NCBI GenBank assembly: GCA_019800895.1
Contig: JAHVKF010000003.1
Location: forward strand, 372,001 to 436,000
Direction of reading: 5' to 3'
From: Halomonas denitrificans
GTDB taxonomy: Bacteria; Pseudomonadota; Gammaproteobacteria; Xanthomonadales; Wenzhouxiangellaceae
DNA: 64,000 nt
Below, one piece after another: positions 50,779-59,619 of the stretch. The translations under genes were made by a program, and so were the position numbers. The notes beneath the pieces are model-generated. The model saw only the letters and a program-made list of their open reading frames with translations, was not told the origin of the DNA and did not search any database. The stretch's first letter is position 1, and each line of letters begins with the position of its first letter.

Positions 50779-52494
50779 ATGTCGAATCGCCCGTTTCTTG
50801 CCTCGCTCGCCCTGTGTCTGCTGCTTCCGGCCGCCGGTGTCGCCGCCGAGGGCCCGGGTCGGGCCGCGATCGCCAGCGCCCACGAAGATGCCACCGCGGC
50901 CGGGTTCGAGGTACTCGAAGCCGGCGGTAACGCCTTCGACGCCGCGGTCGCCGTGTCCGCCGCGCTCGCGGTGGTCGAGCCGGCGTCCTCGGGCGTCGGC
51001 GGGGGCGGATTCTGGCTCCTCGAGCGGGCTTCGGACGGCTTCGCGACGATGGTGGATGGCCGCGAGACCGCGCCGGCCGCATCGACGGCCGACATGTATC
51101 TCGATGCCAACGGCGAGTTCCAGCGCGAACTGGCGATCAACGGCGCGCTGGCGGCGGGAATTCCCGGCGCGATCGCCGCCTGGGCACACATCGCCGAGAC
51201 CTACGGCGAACTGCCGCTGGCCGAGTCTCTGGCGCCGGCGATCCGGCTGGCCGAACAGGGTTTCGAGGTCGACCTCAAGTACCAGCAGCTGCTGAACTGG
51301 CGCGCGCATATCATGCTCCAGTGGCCCGAAACCGCGGCGATCTTCATGCCCGGAGGCGAACTCCCGGCGATCGGCGATACGATCGTCCAGGCCGATCTCG
51401 CCGAAACGCTGAAGCGCGTGGCCGAGCAGGGTGCCGACGGGTTCTATCGCGGCGAGACCGCCGAGAAGCTGGTCGCCGGCGTGCGTGCCGAGGGCGGCAT
51501 CTGGACGCTGGACGACCTGGCCAACTACCGCGCGGTCGAGCGCGAACCGATCCGCACGCATTTCGGCGATTACACGCTGCTGACCGCGCCGCCGCCGTCG
51601 TCGGGCGGTATCGCCATCGCCCAGATCCTCGAGCTGATCGAGCCGTTCGGCTACTTCGGCATGGACCGCGTCGACCGCGTGCACCTGCTGGCCGAGGCAA
51701 TGCGGCGCGCCTATCGCGACCGGGCGCTGTATCTCGGCGATCCGGACTTCACGGACATTCCCGTCGACCTGCTGCTCAGCGAGGCCTACGCGGCCGGTGT
51801 ACGCACGACGATGCGGATGGATCGTGCGCTGCCTTCGGCCTATCTGGCCGCCGACCCGGACCGCTTCGAGGACTCGACCAACACCACCCATTTCTCGCTG
51901 ATCGATGCCGACGGCAACCGGGTCTCCGCCACGCTCACGGTCAACCTGCCGTACGGCGCCGCCTACGCACCGCCGGGGACCGGCGTGCTGCTGAACAACG
52001 AAATGGACGACTTCGCGGCCAAGGCGGGCGAGCCGAACGCCTACGGCCTGATCGGCTTCCGCGCCAACGCGATCGAACCGGGCAAGCGGATGCTGTCGTC
52101 GATGAGCCCGACCATCATCCACGGCCCGGACCGGCTGGCAGTGCTCGGCACGCCCGGCGGCTCGCGGATCATCACCATGGTGCTGCTCGGCATCCTGGAC
52201 TTCCTCGAGGGCAACGGCCCGGACTCCTGGGTGTCCCTGCCGCGCTTTCACCACCAGTACCTTCCCGACCGCATCTCGGTCGAGCGCGATGCGCTGACCG
52301 AGGCGGAGATCGAGGCGCTGGAAGCCCGCGGCCACGAAATCGAGGTCCGCGCCCGCCCGTGGGGCAACATGCACGGCGTGATGTGGGACTACGAGACCAA
52401 CACCCTCGAAGCCGCCCACGATCCGCGCTGGGACTCCGGCGGGGCGGAAGTCCGCAGCATTCGCCCGGTCGAGTCAGCGGCTGCCGGCGGCTGA
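50779..52494 (+). CDS. ggt: gamma-glutamyltransferase
   Basis: 571 residues with signal peptide MSNRPFLASLALCLLLPAAGVAA. Ntn hydrolase made as a proenzyme; the nucleophile is Thr369 in TNTTHFSLIDADGNRVSATLTVN, which becomes the N-terminus of the small subunit. Other marks: AASAHEDATAAGFEVLEAGGNAFDAAVAVSAALAVVEP-type N-terminus, VDGRETAPAAST (substrate Arg), PGKRMLSSMSPTII and LGTPGGSRIITMVL. It hydrolyses glutathione and transfers gamma-glutamyl groups in the periplasm. Confidence 0.96.
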   Translation: MSNRPFLASLALCLLLPAAGVAAEGPGRAAIASAHEDATAAGFEVLEAGGNAFDAAVAVSAALAVVEPASSGVGGGGFWLLERASDGFATMVDGRETAPAASTADMYLDANGEFQRELAINGALAAGIPGAIAAWAHIAETYGELPLAESLAPAIRLAEQGFEVDLKYQQLLNWRAHIMLQWPETAAIFMPGGELPAIGDTIVQADLAETLKRVAEQGADGFYRGETAEKLVAGVRAEGGIWTLDDLANYRAVEREPIRTHFGDYTLLTAPPPSSGGIAIAQILELIEPFGYFGMDRVDRVHLLAEAMRRAYRDRALYLGDPDFTDIPVDLLLSEAYAAGVRTTMRMDRALPSAYLAADPDRFEDSTNTTHFSLIDADGNRVSATLTVNLPYGAAYAPPGTGVLLNNEMDDFAAKAGEPNAYGLIGFRANAIEPGKRMLSSMSPTIIHGPDRLAVLGTPGGSRIITMVLLGILDFLEGNGPDSWVSLPRFHHQYLPDRISVERDALTEAEIEALEARGHEIEVRARPWGNMHGVMWDYETNTLEAAHDPRWDSGGAEVRSIRPVESAAAGG

Positions 52495-52510
52495 TTCACG
52501 AGAGGTTTGG

Positions 52511-52712
52511 TTGTCCACGGATGAACACGGATGAAGAAAAGAACGAGCAGACCTACAATTCGCTAAATGAAGCGCTACGAGTTCGACCGTAGCCGCCGTT
52601 CCATTTATTCTTGCCGGCCCGCGCCGCTCATGCACGGTGTTCGGTTACACCAGTAGGCTACTAGTCCTGTTCCCCTTTTTATCCGTGTCCATCCGTGTTC
52701 ATCTGTGGACAC
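52511..52712. repeat. intergenic element bounded by inverted CAGATGAACACGGATG-type repeats
   Basis: A left copy, tccacggatgaacacggatg (52514-52533), and a right inverted copy, gtgtccatccgtgttcatct (52685-52704), enclose about 150 bases with no supported gene. The same repeats fill 59.6-60.3 kb. The layout resembles a small non-autonomous element or a diverged repeat pair. The full gap is 52495-52754. Confidence 0.6.
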
Positions 52713-52754
52713 ACCTCGATTGGTCTTCTCCTGTCGCCGCTTGATCGAGCAGCA

Positions 52755-53366
52755 CTACTTCCGTCGCGCCATGCCGGCGGTGAGGATCAGGCGCAGGGAT
52801 TCGTCGAAGGGCATGTCCACCGGTTCCAGCCAGTCCTTCGGCACGATGACCATGTAGCCGGCGACCTGGTAGCTCAAGGGCAGATAGACGCACACTTCGC
52901 CCTCGACCCCGAAGGGCAGGTCGGTGAAATCCTCGCGGGTGACGTAGCCCATCATCGCGACCCCGAGCTCCGGGTGGCGGACGAGCACCGCCTGGTCGAA
53001 CTTCCGTTCGTCGCCGCTGAAGTAGTCGACGAAGTCCTTGGTCGCGCGGAACACCGGTTTGACGAGCGGCAGCCGGTCGAGCAGCGCCTCGCCGAGATCG
53101 ATCAGCTTGCGGAACAGCCAGACCTGGCTGAGCAGGCCGATCGCGATGACGATCAGCACACCGCCGACCAGGCCCATCCCGCGGACATACAGGTCCTCCG
53201 GCAGCACCCACTGGATCATCGCACCGACCCCGCGTTCGGCCAGGCCCGCCAGCCAGAACACGATCAACAGGGTCAGGGCGATCGGGATGATCGTCGCCAG
53301 GCCTTTCAGGAACAGCCGGACGATTCGCTGGATCGGCGAACCGGTCTCGTCGTCGGAATCGCTCAA
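52755..53366 (-). CDS. DUF502 family membrane protein
   Basis: 203 residues. Two membrane helices (LFLKGLATIIPIALTLLIVFWLAGL and GLVGGVLIVIAIGLLSQVWL), then a soluble domain: LPLVKPVFRATKDFVDYFSGDERKFDQAVLVRHPELGVAMMGYVTRED and VCVYLPLSYQVAGYMVIVPKDWLEPVDMPFDESLRLILTAGM, the DUF502 signature. Unknown function. The start is a TTG at 53366; no in-frame ATG is better placed. Confidence 0.9.
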   Translation of the reverse strand: MSDSDDETGSPIQRIVRLFLKGLATIIPIALTLLIVFWLAGLAERGVGAMIQWVLPEDLYVRGMGLVGGVLIVIAIGLLSQVWLFRKLIDLGEALLDRLPLVKPVFRATKDFVDYFSGDERKFDQAVLVRHPELGVAMMGYVTREDFTDLPFGVEGEVCVYLPLSYQVAGYMVIVPKDWLEPVDMPFDESLRLILTAGMARRK

Positions 53367-53394
53367 GAAGTCATGCTCCGGGTGGAGGCCGGGG

Positions 53395-53607
53395 TCAGAG
53401 GTCGTCGAAGCGCCGCTTCAGCGCTTCCTTGTCGTCGGTCACGATGCGCTCGAGGGTCTTCACCCGCTCTTCGAGCCGGCGCACGGTCTCGGCCTGCTCG
53501 GGGTCGGGATTCGCGGACTTCGAATTGCGGATCTCCATCTTGTAACGCGTGATCGCGACGATACCCATGATGCCGGCGATCGCCACCATTGCGGTCCAGA
53601 AGTTCAT
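53395..53607 (-). CDS. small PspB-like membrane/coiled-coil protein
   Basis: 70 residues: an N-terminal helix MNFWTAMVAIAGIMGIVAITRYKM and a coiled coil EQAETVRRLEERVKTLERIVTDDKEALKRRFDDL. The helix plus LEERV.TLERIVTD pattern parallels PspB at 36420-36653 (MEERIHNLERILD). It precedes DUF502 by 28 bases on the same strand. A second, stand-alone PspB-type protein is plausible. Confidence 0.7.
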   Translation of the reverse strand: MNFWTAMVAIAGIMGIVAITRYKMEIRNSKSANPDPEQAETVRRLEERVKTLERIVTDDKEALKRRFDDL

Positions 53608-53678
53608 GCCTGACCTCCCCATGATTCGACTGGTGCCCAGTGTATCGCCGCGCGGCGACGCGCCGCGCCTGCCGAAGG

Positions 53679-54743
53679 TCAGGGGGCGCTCTCGGGCAGC
53701 TCCGTGTGCCGGTCTGCATGCGGCGCGGGTCGGCGGATCCGCATCCTCTCCATCAGGTAGCACAGGCAGTCCTGGCGGACGACCTCCGCGTGCGTGCTGA
53801 GCATCGCCGGCATGGCCGGTCGACGGGTGACGACGCGATCTCCGTCGAGCTCGAACCAGTCCGAGGTGCAATCGTGGCCGTCCGTGTCGATGGCGACCAG
53901 CAGAGAACGATCGGCGCCGTTGTGCCGGGCAAGCGACGTGCCCGGCGGCAGCTCCGTGAAGTTCATCCGGTCGATCTCGGGGTCGAGCACCAGGTCCGCG
54001 CCCGGTTCGCCGAAGCTGAAGCTGCAGTCGGAGTCCACGCGCACCGCGGTCGTGACCTGGAACAGGTCGAGGTCCTCGGGATTCGGGAATCGATGGGGGA
54101 GTTCGTCGATGTTCAGCACCGTCTCCAGGTACGCCATGGCGTGGTCGGTGCCGCCCTGTTGTCCGGGCTGGCCGCACTCGAGAGTCACGGCCGGGCAGAA
54201 CGCGCCGAAGGCCATCGACTGCACGCCGGAAGGCTCGGTGAAGAAGATCACCGTGCGCGAAAAGCGGCTGGCCAGCATCAGGCGCTGCGGTTCGATCGCA
54301 TTGACCGCCGCATAGTGCGGGTTCTCACCGGTGTTGTTGTGGATATCGATGCTGGCGAAGGGGCGCAGCTGCCGCACGTGGTCGGTGATCCGGGCCAGCT
54401 CCCGGTGCAGTGCTGTGTGCTCGTCGTTCGAGCCCGGCCAGCAACGGTTCATGTCGGGCTGGTGATCGAGGCGGCGGCGGTGCTCGGCCGCGGCCTCGAC
54501 ATTGCCGATCAGCAGGGCGAGGCTGCGCGGCAGCGGATCGCGGGCGTAGCGACCGGCCAGCAGCCGGCGAACCGCGTCCCAGCCGGAGGTCTCGTTGCCG
54601 TGCTGGATGACCGAAACGAACAGCGGGTCGGGCCGGCGGCCGGGCAGGTGGATCAGGGTCGGTCCGGCAAGGCGGCCGGCGAGTTCATGGGCCCGGAGGC
54701 CGAGCAGGCCGTCGGGCATGTGATCCAGGATGTCGAACTGCAT
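53679..54743 (-). CDS. succinylglutamate desuccinylase/aspartoacylase family (M14-like) protein
   Basis: 354 residues from the ATG at 54743 (another ATG at 54773 adds ten residues). Zinc motif HGNE (LFVSVIQHGNETSGWDAVRRLLAG), the distal zinc His in FASIDIHNNTGENPHYAAVN, and a Glu in FCPAVTLECGQPGQQGGTDHAM matching the catalytic acid. This is the AstE/AspA fold, which removes acyl groups from amino acids. No arginine-catabolism genes are near, so the substrate is unknown. Confidence 0.83.
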   Translation of the reverse strand: MQFDILDHMPDGLLGLRAHELAGRLAGPTLIHLPGRRPDPLFVSVIQHGNETSGWDAVRRLLAGRYARDPLPRSLALLIGNVEAAAEHRRRLDHQPDMNRCWPGSNDEHTALHRELARITDHVRQLRPFASIDIHNNTGENPHYAAVNAIEPQRLMLASRFSRTVIFFTEPSGVQSMAFGAFCPAVTLECGQPGQQGGTDHAMAYLETVLNIDELPHRFPNPEDLDLFQVTTAVRVDSDCSFSFGEPGADLVLDPEIDRMNFTELPPGTSLARHNGADRSLLVAIDTDGHDCTSDWFELDGDRVVTRRPAMPAMLSTHAEVVRQDCLCYLMERMRIRRPAPHADRHTELPESAP

Positions 54744-54919
54744 GGCGGGGCGGGAATCCGGCGCGTAGCGCATAGAGCAAAGCAGGTAGGCTATCCGATT
54801 CGGCGTCACGGGACGGCGCTGTCCGCCGGGGCGGGTTGTTGCGGCTTGAAATCCCGTCGGCCGGCCCATACGCGAGACGCAGTTCGGATTCGAGCCCATT
54901 GATCGGGGAACGTCAAGGC

Positions 54920-55864
54920 ATGATCGAGACCAGGGAACTGACCCGCCGGTACGGTGACTTCACCGCGGTGGACCGGCTGAGCTTCCGCGTGGAGCCCGGG
55001 ACCGTACTCGGCTTTCTCGGCCCGAACGGGGCCGGCAAGTCGACCACCATGAAGATGCTGACCGGCTTTCTGCCGCCCACGTCCGGTACGGCCGTGATCC
55101 ACGGCCACGACATTCGCGAGGAGTCGCTCGCCGCCCGCCGCTTGATCGGCTACCTGCCCGAGGGTGCTCCCCTGTACGGCGAGCTGTCGGTGCATCGTTT
55201 CCTGGAGTTCGCGGCCGGTGCCCGCGGCTTCCGCGGCGCCGAGGCCGCCCGGCGCGTGGCTCACGTGATCGAGCGGCTGGAGCTGGGCGAGGTGCGGCGC
55301 CAGACCATCGAGACGCTGTCCAAGGGTTTCAAGCGCCGGGTCGGCCTGGCCCAGGCGATCCTGTCCGATCCGCCGGTGCTGGTGCTCGACGAGCCGACCG
55401 ACGGCCTGGACCCGAACCAGAAGCAGCAGGTCCGCCGGCTGATCCGCGAGATGGCGCCGGACAAGATCATCGTGATCTCCACCCACATCCTCGAAGAGGT
55501 CGACGCCCTGTGCTCGCGCGCGATGATCATCGCCCGCGGCCGCCTGCTGGCCGACGACACGCCGGCGGCGCTGCTGGCGCGGTCGCGCTACGCCAACGCG
55601 GTCAGCCTCGCCACGCCGGACCTGCAGACAGCCGCCTCGGCGCTGAGCGAGCTTCCCGAGGCCGGTGAGGTCGAGGTCCGGCGCGGCCTGGTCACCGTGT
55701 TCCCGTCGGGCCGCGGCGACCTGTTCCGCGCCGTGTCGGCGCTGGCCGAGCGGGCCGAGTGGCCGGTGACCCGCATGCAGCTCGAAGCCGGACGGATGGA
55801 CGACGTGTTCCGTGCCATTACCCAGGAGGCCGAATCCGACGCTCGCCGCGAGGAGGCCGCCTGA
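54920..55864 (+). CDS. ABC transporter ATP-binding protein (Gld-type)
   Basis: 314 residues. Walker A GPNGAGKST (about 34-42), signature LSKGFKRRVGLAQAILSDPP, Walker B VLVLDEPTDGLDPNQKQQVRRLI, switch His in VISTHILEEVDALCSRAMI. It starts MIETRELTRRYGDFTAVDRLSFRV. The following permease, GldG-like and DUF4340 genes make this the ATPase of a GldAFG-type exporter. Its TGA overlaps the permease ATG by one base. Confidence 0.93.
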   Translation: MIETRELTRRYGDFTAVDRLSFRVEPGTVLGFLGPNGAGKSTTMKMLTGFLPPTSGTAVIHGHDIREESLAARRLIGYLPEGAPLYGELSVHRFLEFAAGARGFRGAEAARRVAHVIERLELGEVRRQTIETLSKGFKRRVGLAQAILSDPPVLVLDEPTDGLDPNQKQQVRRLIREMAPDKIIVISTHILEEVDALCSRAMIIARGRLLADDTPAALLARSRYANAVSLATPDLQTAASALSELPEAGEVEVRRGLVTVFPSGRGDLFRAVSALAERAEWPVTRMQLEAGRMDDVFRAITQEAESDARREEAA

Positions 55865-56625
55865 TGACCGCACTGACCGAACGACTCGGCATGAACAACC
55901 TCGGTATCCTCCTGCGGCGCGAGCTGGCCAGCTACTTCGCCACGCCGGTGGCCTACGTGTTCATCGTCATCTTCCTGCTGATGGCCGGCGCCTTTACCTT
56001 CTATCTCGGCGGCTTCTACGAACGCGAGATCGCCGACCTGCAGCCGTTCTTCACCTTTCACCCCTGGCTCTACCTGTTCCTGGTGCCGGCGATCGGCATG
56101 CGGCTGTGGGCCGAGGAGCGGAAGTCCGGAACCATCGAGCTGCTGCTGACGCTTCCCGTGACCACCGGCGAGGCGGTGATCGCGAAGTTCCTGGCCGCGT
56201 GGCTGTTCGTCGGCCTGGCCCTGGCGCTGACCTTCCCGACCTGGATCACGGTCAACGTGCTCGGCGACCCGGACAACGGCGTGATCCTGGCCGGCTACCT
56301 CGGCAGCTGGCTGATGGCCGGCGGTTTCCTGGCCATCTCCGCCTGCCTCTCGGCGGTGACCCGCAACCAGGTGGTGGCCTTCATCCTGGCCGTCGTCGTG
56401 TGCTTCGGCTTCCTGCTCTCCGGCCTGCCGATGGTCCTCGACCTGTTCCGCGGCTGGCTGCCGCAGGCCGCCGTCGATGCGATCGCCAACCTGAGTTTCC
56501 TCGGCCACTTCGATTCCATCTCGCGTGGGGTGGTCGAACTCCGGGATCTCGTCTATTTCGCCCTGGTGATCGGCTTCTGGCTCGCGGCCAATCGCATCGT
56601 GATCGAACTGAAGAAGGCGCACTAG
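55864..56625 (+). CDS. ABC transporter permease (GldF-like)
   Basis: 253 residues with six membrane helices. It starts MTALTERLGMNNLGILLRRELASYFATPVAYVFIVIFLLMAGAFTFYLGGFYEREIADLQPFFTFHPWLYLFLVPAIGMRLWAEERKSGTIELLLTLPVT, the ABC-2/GldF pattern with the EERKSGT(I/L)E coupling segment. In gliding Bacteroidetes GldF pairs with GldA and GldG; in proteobacteria the role is unknown. Next gene after one base. Confidence 0.92.
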   Translation: MTALTERLGMNNLGILLRRELASYFATPVAYVFIVIFLLMAGAFTFYLGGFYEREIADLQPFFTFHPWLYLFLVPAIGMRLWAEERKSGTIELLLTLPVTTGEAVIAKFLAAWLFVGLALALTFPTWITVNVLGDPDNGVILAGYLGSWLMAGGFLAISACLSAVTRNQVVAFILAVVVCFGFLLSGLPMVLDLFRGWLPQAAVDAIANLSFLGHFDSISRGVVELRDLVYFALVIGFWLAANRIVIELKKAH

Positions 56626-56626
56626 C

Positions 56627-58483
56627 ATGAACAAGCTGTACTCCACCGGAGCACTGGTCCTGCTCGCCGTGCTGTTCGTCGTGCTGACGATGCTGGCGGG
56701 ACTGACGCTGCGCAACCTGCGTGTCGATCTGACCGAGAACGAGCTCTACACGCTGTCGGACGGCACCGTGAACATCCTCGAATCGCTGGACGAGCCGATC
56801 ACCCTGCGGCTGTACTTCAGCGACTCGGCGAGCGAGGACCTGCCGCAGATCCGGCGCTACGCCGACCGGGTCTGGGAATTGATGCAGGAAATGGCCAGCC
56901 GGGCCGACGGGCGGCTGGAGATCGAACGGATCGATCCGCTGCCGTTTTCCGAGCAGGAGGACGACGCGGCCCGCTACGGGCTGGAGGGCGTTCCCCTCAG
57001 CCAGGCCGGCGACCTGCTGTACCTGGGCGTGGTCGGCACGAATCGGATCGACGGCCTGGAAGTGCTGCCGTTCGCTTCGCCGCAGCGCGAGACCTTTCTC
57101 GAATACGACCTGGCCCGGATGATTTCCAGCCTGGCCACGCCGGACCGGCCGCGCGTGGGCCTGGTCAGCGGTCTGCCCCTGGCCGGCGGCATGAATCCGC
57201 AGACCGGTCAGCGCAACCCGGCCTGGGCGGTCCACGACCAGTGGACGGAACTGTTCGACGTCCGGACCATCCAGCCGACCGCCGGCTCCCTGCCGGAGGA
57301 CCTCGACGCGCTGGTGCTGGTCCACCCGAAGCAGCTTTCCGAGGCGCTGCTCCGCGCGATCGACCAGTTCGTGCTCGCTGGCGGTCGGCTGCTGGCCTTC
57401 GTCGACCCCTATGCGGAGGCCGACCCGGGCGACAACCCGATGGATCCGGCGGCGCGTTTCATGGCCGAGCGCGACTCGTCGCTTCCCACCCTGTTCGAGG
57501 CCTGGGGCGTCGGATTCGACGTCGAACGGTTCGTCGCCGACCCGGGTCGCGCCCTGCAGGTCTCGCTCCAGCAGGGGCAGCCGCCGGTCCGTCACCCGGC
57601 GATCCTGGGGCTGACGGCGGCCGACATGGACGACGAGGACATCGTCACCGCGCAGCTCGATCTGATCAACACGGCATCGATCGGTGCCTTCGACCTGTCG
57701 GCGCTGGCCGAGGGGCTCGAGGCGGTGCCCCTGCTCGAATCGAGCGACGCCGCCGGCGAGCTGCCCACGGAGCGGCTGCGAATGGCGGCCGATCCCGCGT
57801 CGCTGGCCGACGAGCTCGGTGAGGGCACGGGCGTCCGCACGCTGGCCGTGCGGCTGACCGGCACCGCGAACACGGCGTATCCGGACCGCGCGGCAGCCGA
57901 CGAGGACTGGCGCACCGAGGGCGCACTCAACGCGATCCTGGTCGCGGACACGGACCTGCTCGCCGATGCGCTCTGGGTCCAGCGCCAGCGCTTCCTCGGC
58001 CAGGTCCTGCTCGAACCGTTCGCCGACAACGGGGCGCTGGCGGTCAACGCGGTCGAGAACCTGCTCGGCAACGCCGACCTGATCTCGATCCGGGGACGCG
58101 CGTCGTCCGATCGGCCCTTCGACCTGGTCGATACGCTCCGGCGCGAAGCCGAGGCCCGCCTGCGCGCGACCGAGCAGCAGCTGGAGCTCGAACTGCGCGA
58201 GGCCGAGGCCCGCCTGACCGAGCTGCAGCAGGCCCGCGGCGATACCGACCTGAGCATCCTGACCCCGGAGCAGGAGGCCGAGATCGACCGCTTCATGAAC
58301 CAGCGGCTCGAAATCCGGCGCCAGCTGCGCCAGGTCCGCCGCGAACTCGACAGCGACATCGAAGCGCTGGGCAGCCGCGTCAAGCTGATCAATATCGCGC
58401 TGATGCCGGTGCTGGTCACGCTGTTCGCCCTGTTCATCGCCTGGCGCCGACGCCGCGCCCAGCACGAGGGAGACGACGGATGA
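56627..58483 (+). CDS. GldG-like ABC auxiliary protein
   Basis: 618 residues. An N-terminal helix (ALVLLAVLFVVLTMLAGLTL), a large periplasmic domain starting LRNLRVDLTENELYTLSDGTVNILESLDEPITLRLYFSD with SEDLPQIRRYADRVWELMQEM, LGLTAADMDDEDIV, a coiled coil (about 500-585), and a C-terminal helix (LINIALMPVLVTLFALFIAW) with a basic tail RRRR. This is the ABC_transp_aux/GldG architecture. It overlaps the next gene by four bases (ATGA). Confidence 0.92.
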   Translation: MNKLYSTGALVLLAVLFVVLTMLAGLTLRNLRVDLTENELYTLSDGTVNILESLDEPITLRLYFSDSASEDLPQIRRYADRVWELMQEMASRADGRLEIERIDPLPFSEQEDDAARYGLEGVPLSQAGDLLYLGVVGTNRIDGLEVLPFASPQRETFLEYDLARMISSLATPDRPRVGLVSGLPLAGGMNPQTGQRNPAWAVHDQWTELFDVRTIQPTAGSLPEDLDALVLVHPKQLSEALLRAIDQFVLAGGRLLAFVDPYAEADPGDNPMDPAARFMAERDSSLPTLFEAWGVGFDVERFVADPGRALQVSLQQGQPPVRHPAILGLTAADMDDEDIVTAQLDLINTASIGAFDLSALAEGLEAVPLLESSDAAGELPTERLRMAADPASLADELGEGTGVRTLAVRLTGTANTAYPDRAAADEDWRTEGALNAILVADTDLLADALWVQRQRFLGQVLLEPFADNGALAVNAVENLLGNADLISIRGRASSDRPFDLVDTLRREAEARLRATEQQLELELREAEARLTELQQARGDTDLSILTPEQEAEIDRFMNQRLEIRRQLRQVRRELDSDIEALGSRVKLINIALMPVLVTLFALFIAWRRRRAQHEGDDG

Positions 58484-59607
58484 TGATGCGCAATCGACTG
58501 CTTCTTCTTGCCTGCGCGACGCTGCTCGCGATCGGTCTGGTGATCTGGCTGGGCGCGGAGCGTCCCGTCGACGATGAATCCGGCGGTCCGGTGCTGGCGG
58601 GCCTGGCCGGGCAGATCAACCGCATCGATGCGGTCGACCTGGTTGCGCCGGGCGAGGCCACGGCGGTGCGCCTGCGGCGCGAGGACGAACGGTGGCGCGT
58701 GCTCGACCGGGACGGCTACGAGGCCGACTTCCAGCAGGTCGTCGACCTGCTTCGCACCCTGGCCGAGGCCGAGCGCAGCGAACCGAAGACCGCCGACCCG
58801 GCGTGGTACGGCCGGCTCGGCGTGACCGACCCGGCCGATCCCGATGCGACCGGTCGCCGGATCGAGTTTCCGGGCACGGACCTCGTGCCGGTCATCGTTG
58901 GACAGGTCGACCCCACGGACAGCGGCAGCTACGTTCGATCGACGGACGAGGAGCAGGCCTGGCTGGCCGACCGCGTCATCGAGGTGGCGCTCGATCCCGT
59001 GGCCTGGCTGGAGCCGGGGATCATGGACATCCCGGCCGACGATCTCGTCTCGGTCACCGTGACCCATGCGGACGGCGAAACGGTGCGTCTGCAGAAGGTG
59101 ACCGGGCCGGGTGAGGGCGACGAATCGGGCGAGGGCGAATGGGTCCTGCGCGACGTGCCGGAAGGCCGGAGCGCGGGGCCGGCTTGGCGGCGGAATGCAC
59201 TGGCCAATTCCCTGCGTGGTCTCGGCCTCGATGACGTTCGGCGCTTCGCCCCGCCGCACCCCGACGACGCGGCGCGAACCGTGCTGGTCACGGACGACGG
59301 GCTGCGCTTCACCGCGACGAGCTGGCGCGAAGGCGAGGGTGAGGACCGCTCCGCCTGGGTGCATTTCACCGTCGACGAGGCCGAAGGCGCCGCGAGCGCG
59401 ACGTCGGAGTCCGAGCCGGCGAGCGAAGGCGACGCCGATCGCGATCCGGCTGAATCCGGAATCGAAAGCGCCGCCGCCGAGCGGCTCGCCGATGCCGTCG
59501 CCGTCGACGCCCGCCTGTCGCCCTGGGCGTTCCGCATCCCCGAGCCCCGCGCCGACGACCTCGCGCCGCGCCTCGACGACCTGCTCGAGCCGCCCGACGA
59601 GGACTAG
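58480..59607 (+). CDS. DUF4340 domain protein, Gld-type ABC partner
   Basis: 375 residues. An N-terminal signal/anchor (RLLLLACATLLAIGLVIWLGAERP), then repeated DUF4340 units: INRIDAVDLVAPGEATAVRLRREDERWRVLDRDGYEADFQQVVDLLRTLAEAERSEPKTADPAWYGRLGVTD and IEVALDPVAWLEPGIMDIPADDLVSVTVTHADGETVRLQKV. The C-terminus is acidic and low-complexity before SPWAFRIPEPRADDLAPRLDDLLEP. It is nearly always encoded with GldAFG-type genes. Three tandem ATGs open the frame. Confidence 0.9.
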   Translation: MMMRNRLLLLACATLLAIGLVIWLGAERPVDDESGGPVLAGLAGQINRIDAVDLVAPGEATAVRLRREDERWRVLDRDGYEADFQQVVDLLRTLAEAERSEPKTADPAWYGRLGVTDPADPDATGRRIEFPGTDLVPVIVGQVDPTDSGSYVRSTDEEQAWLADRVIEVALDPVAWLEPGIMDIPADDLVSVTVTHADGETVRLQKVTGPGEGDESGEGEWVLRDVPEGRSAGPAWRRNALANSLRGLGLDDVRRFAPPHPDDAARTVLVTDDGLRFTATSWREGEGEDRSAWVHFTVDEAEGAASATSESEPASEGDADRDPAESGIESAAAERLADAVAVDARLSPWAFRIPEPRADDLAPRLDDLLEPPDED

Positions 59608-59619
59608 CGTCGAACCTCG

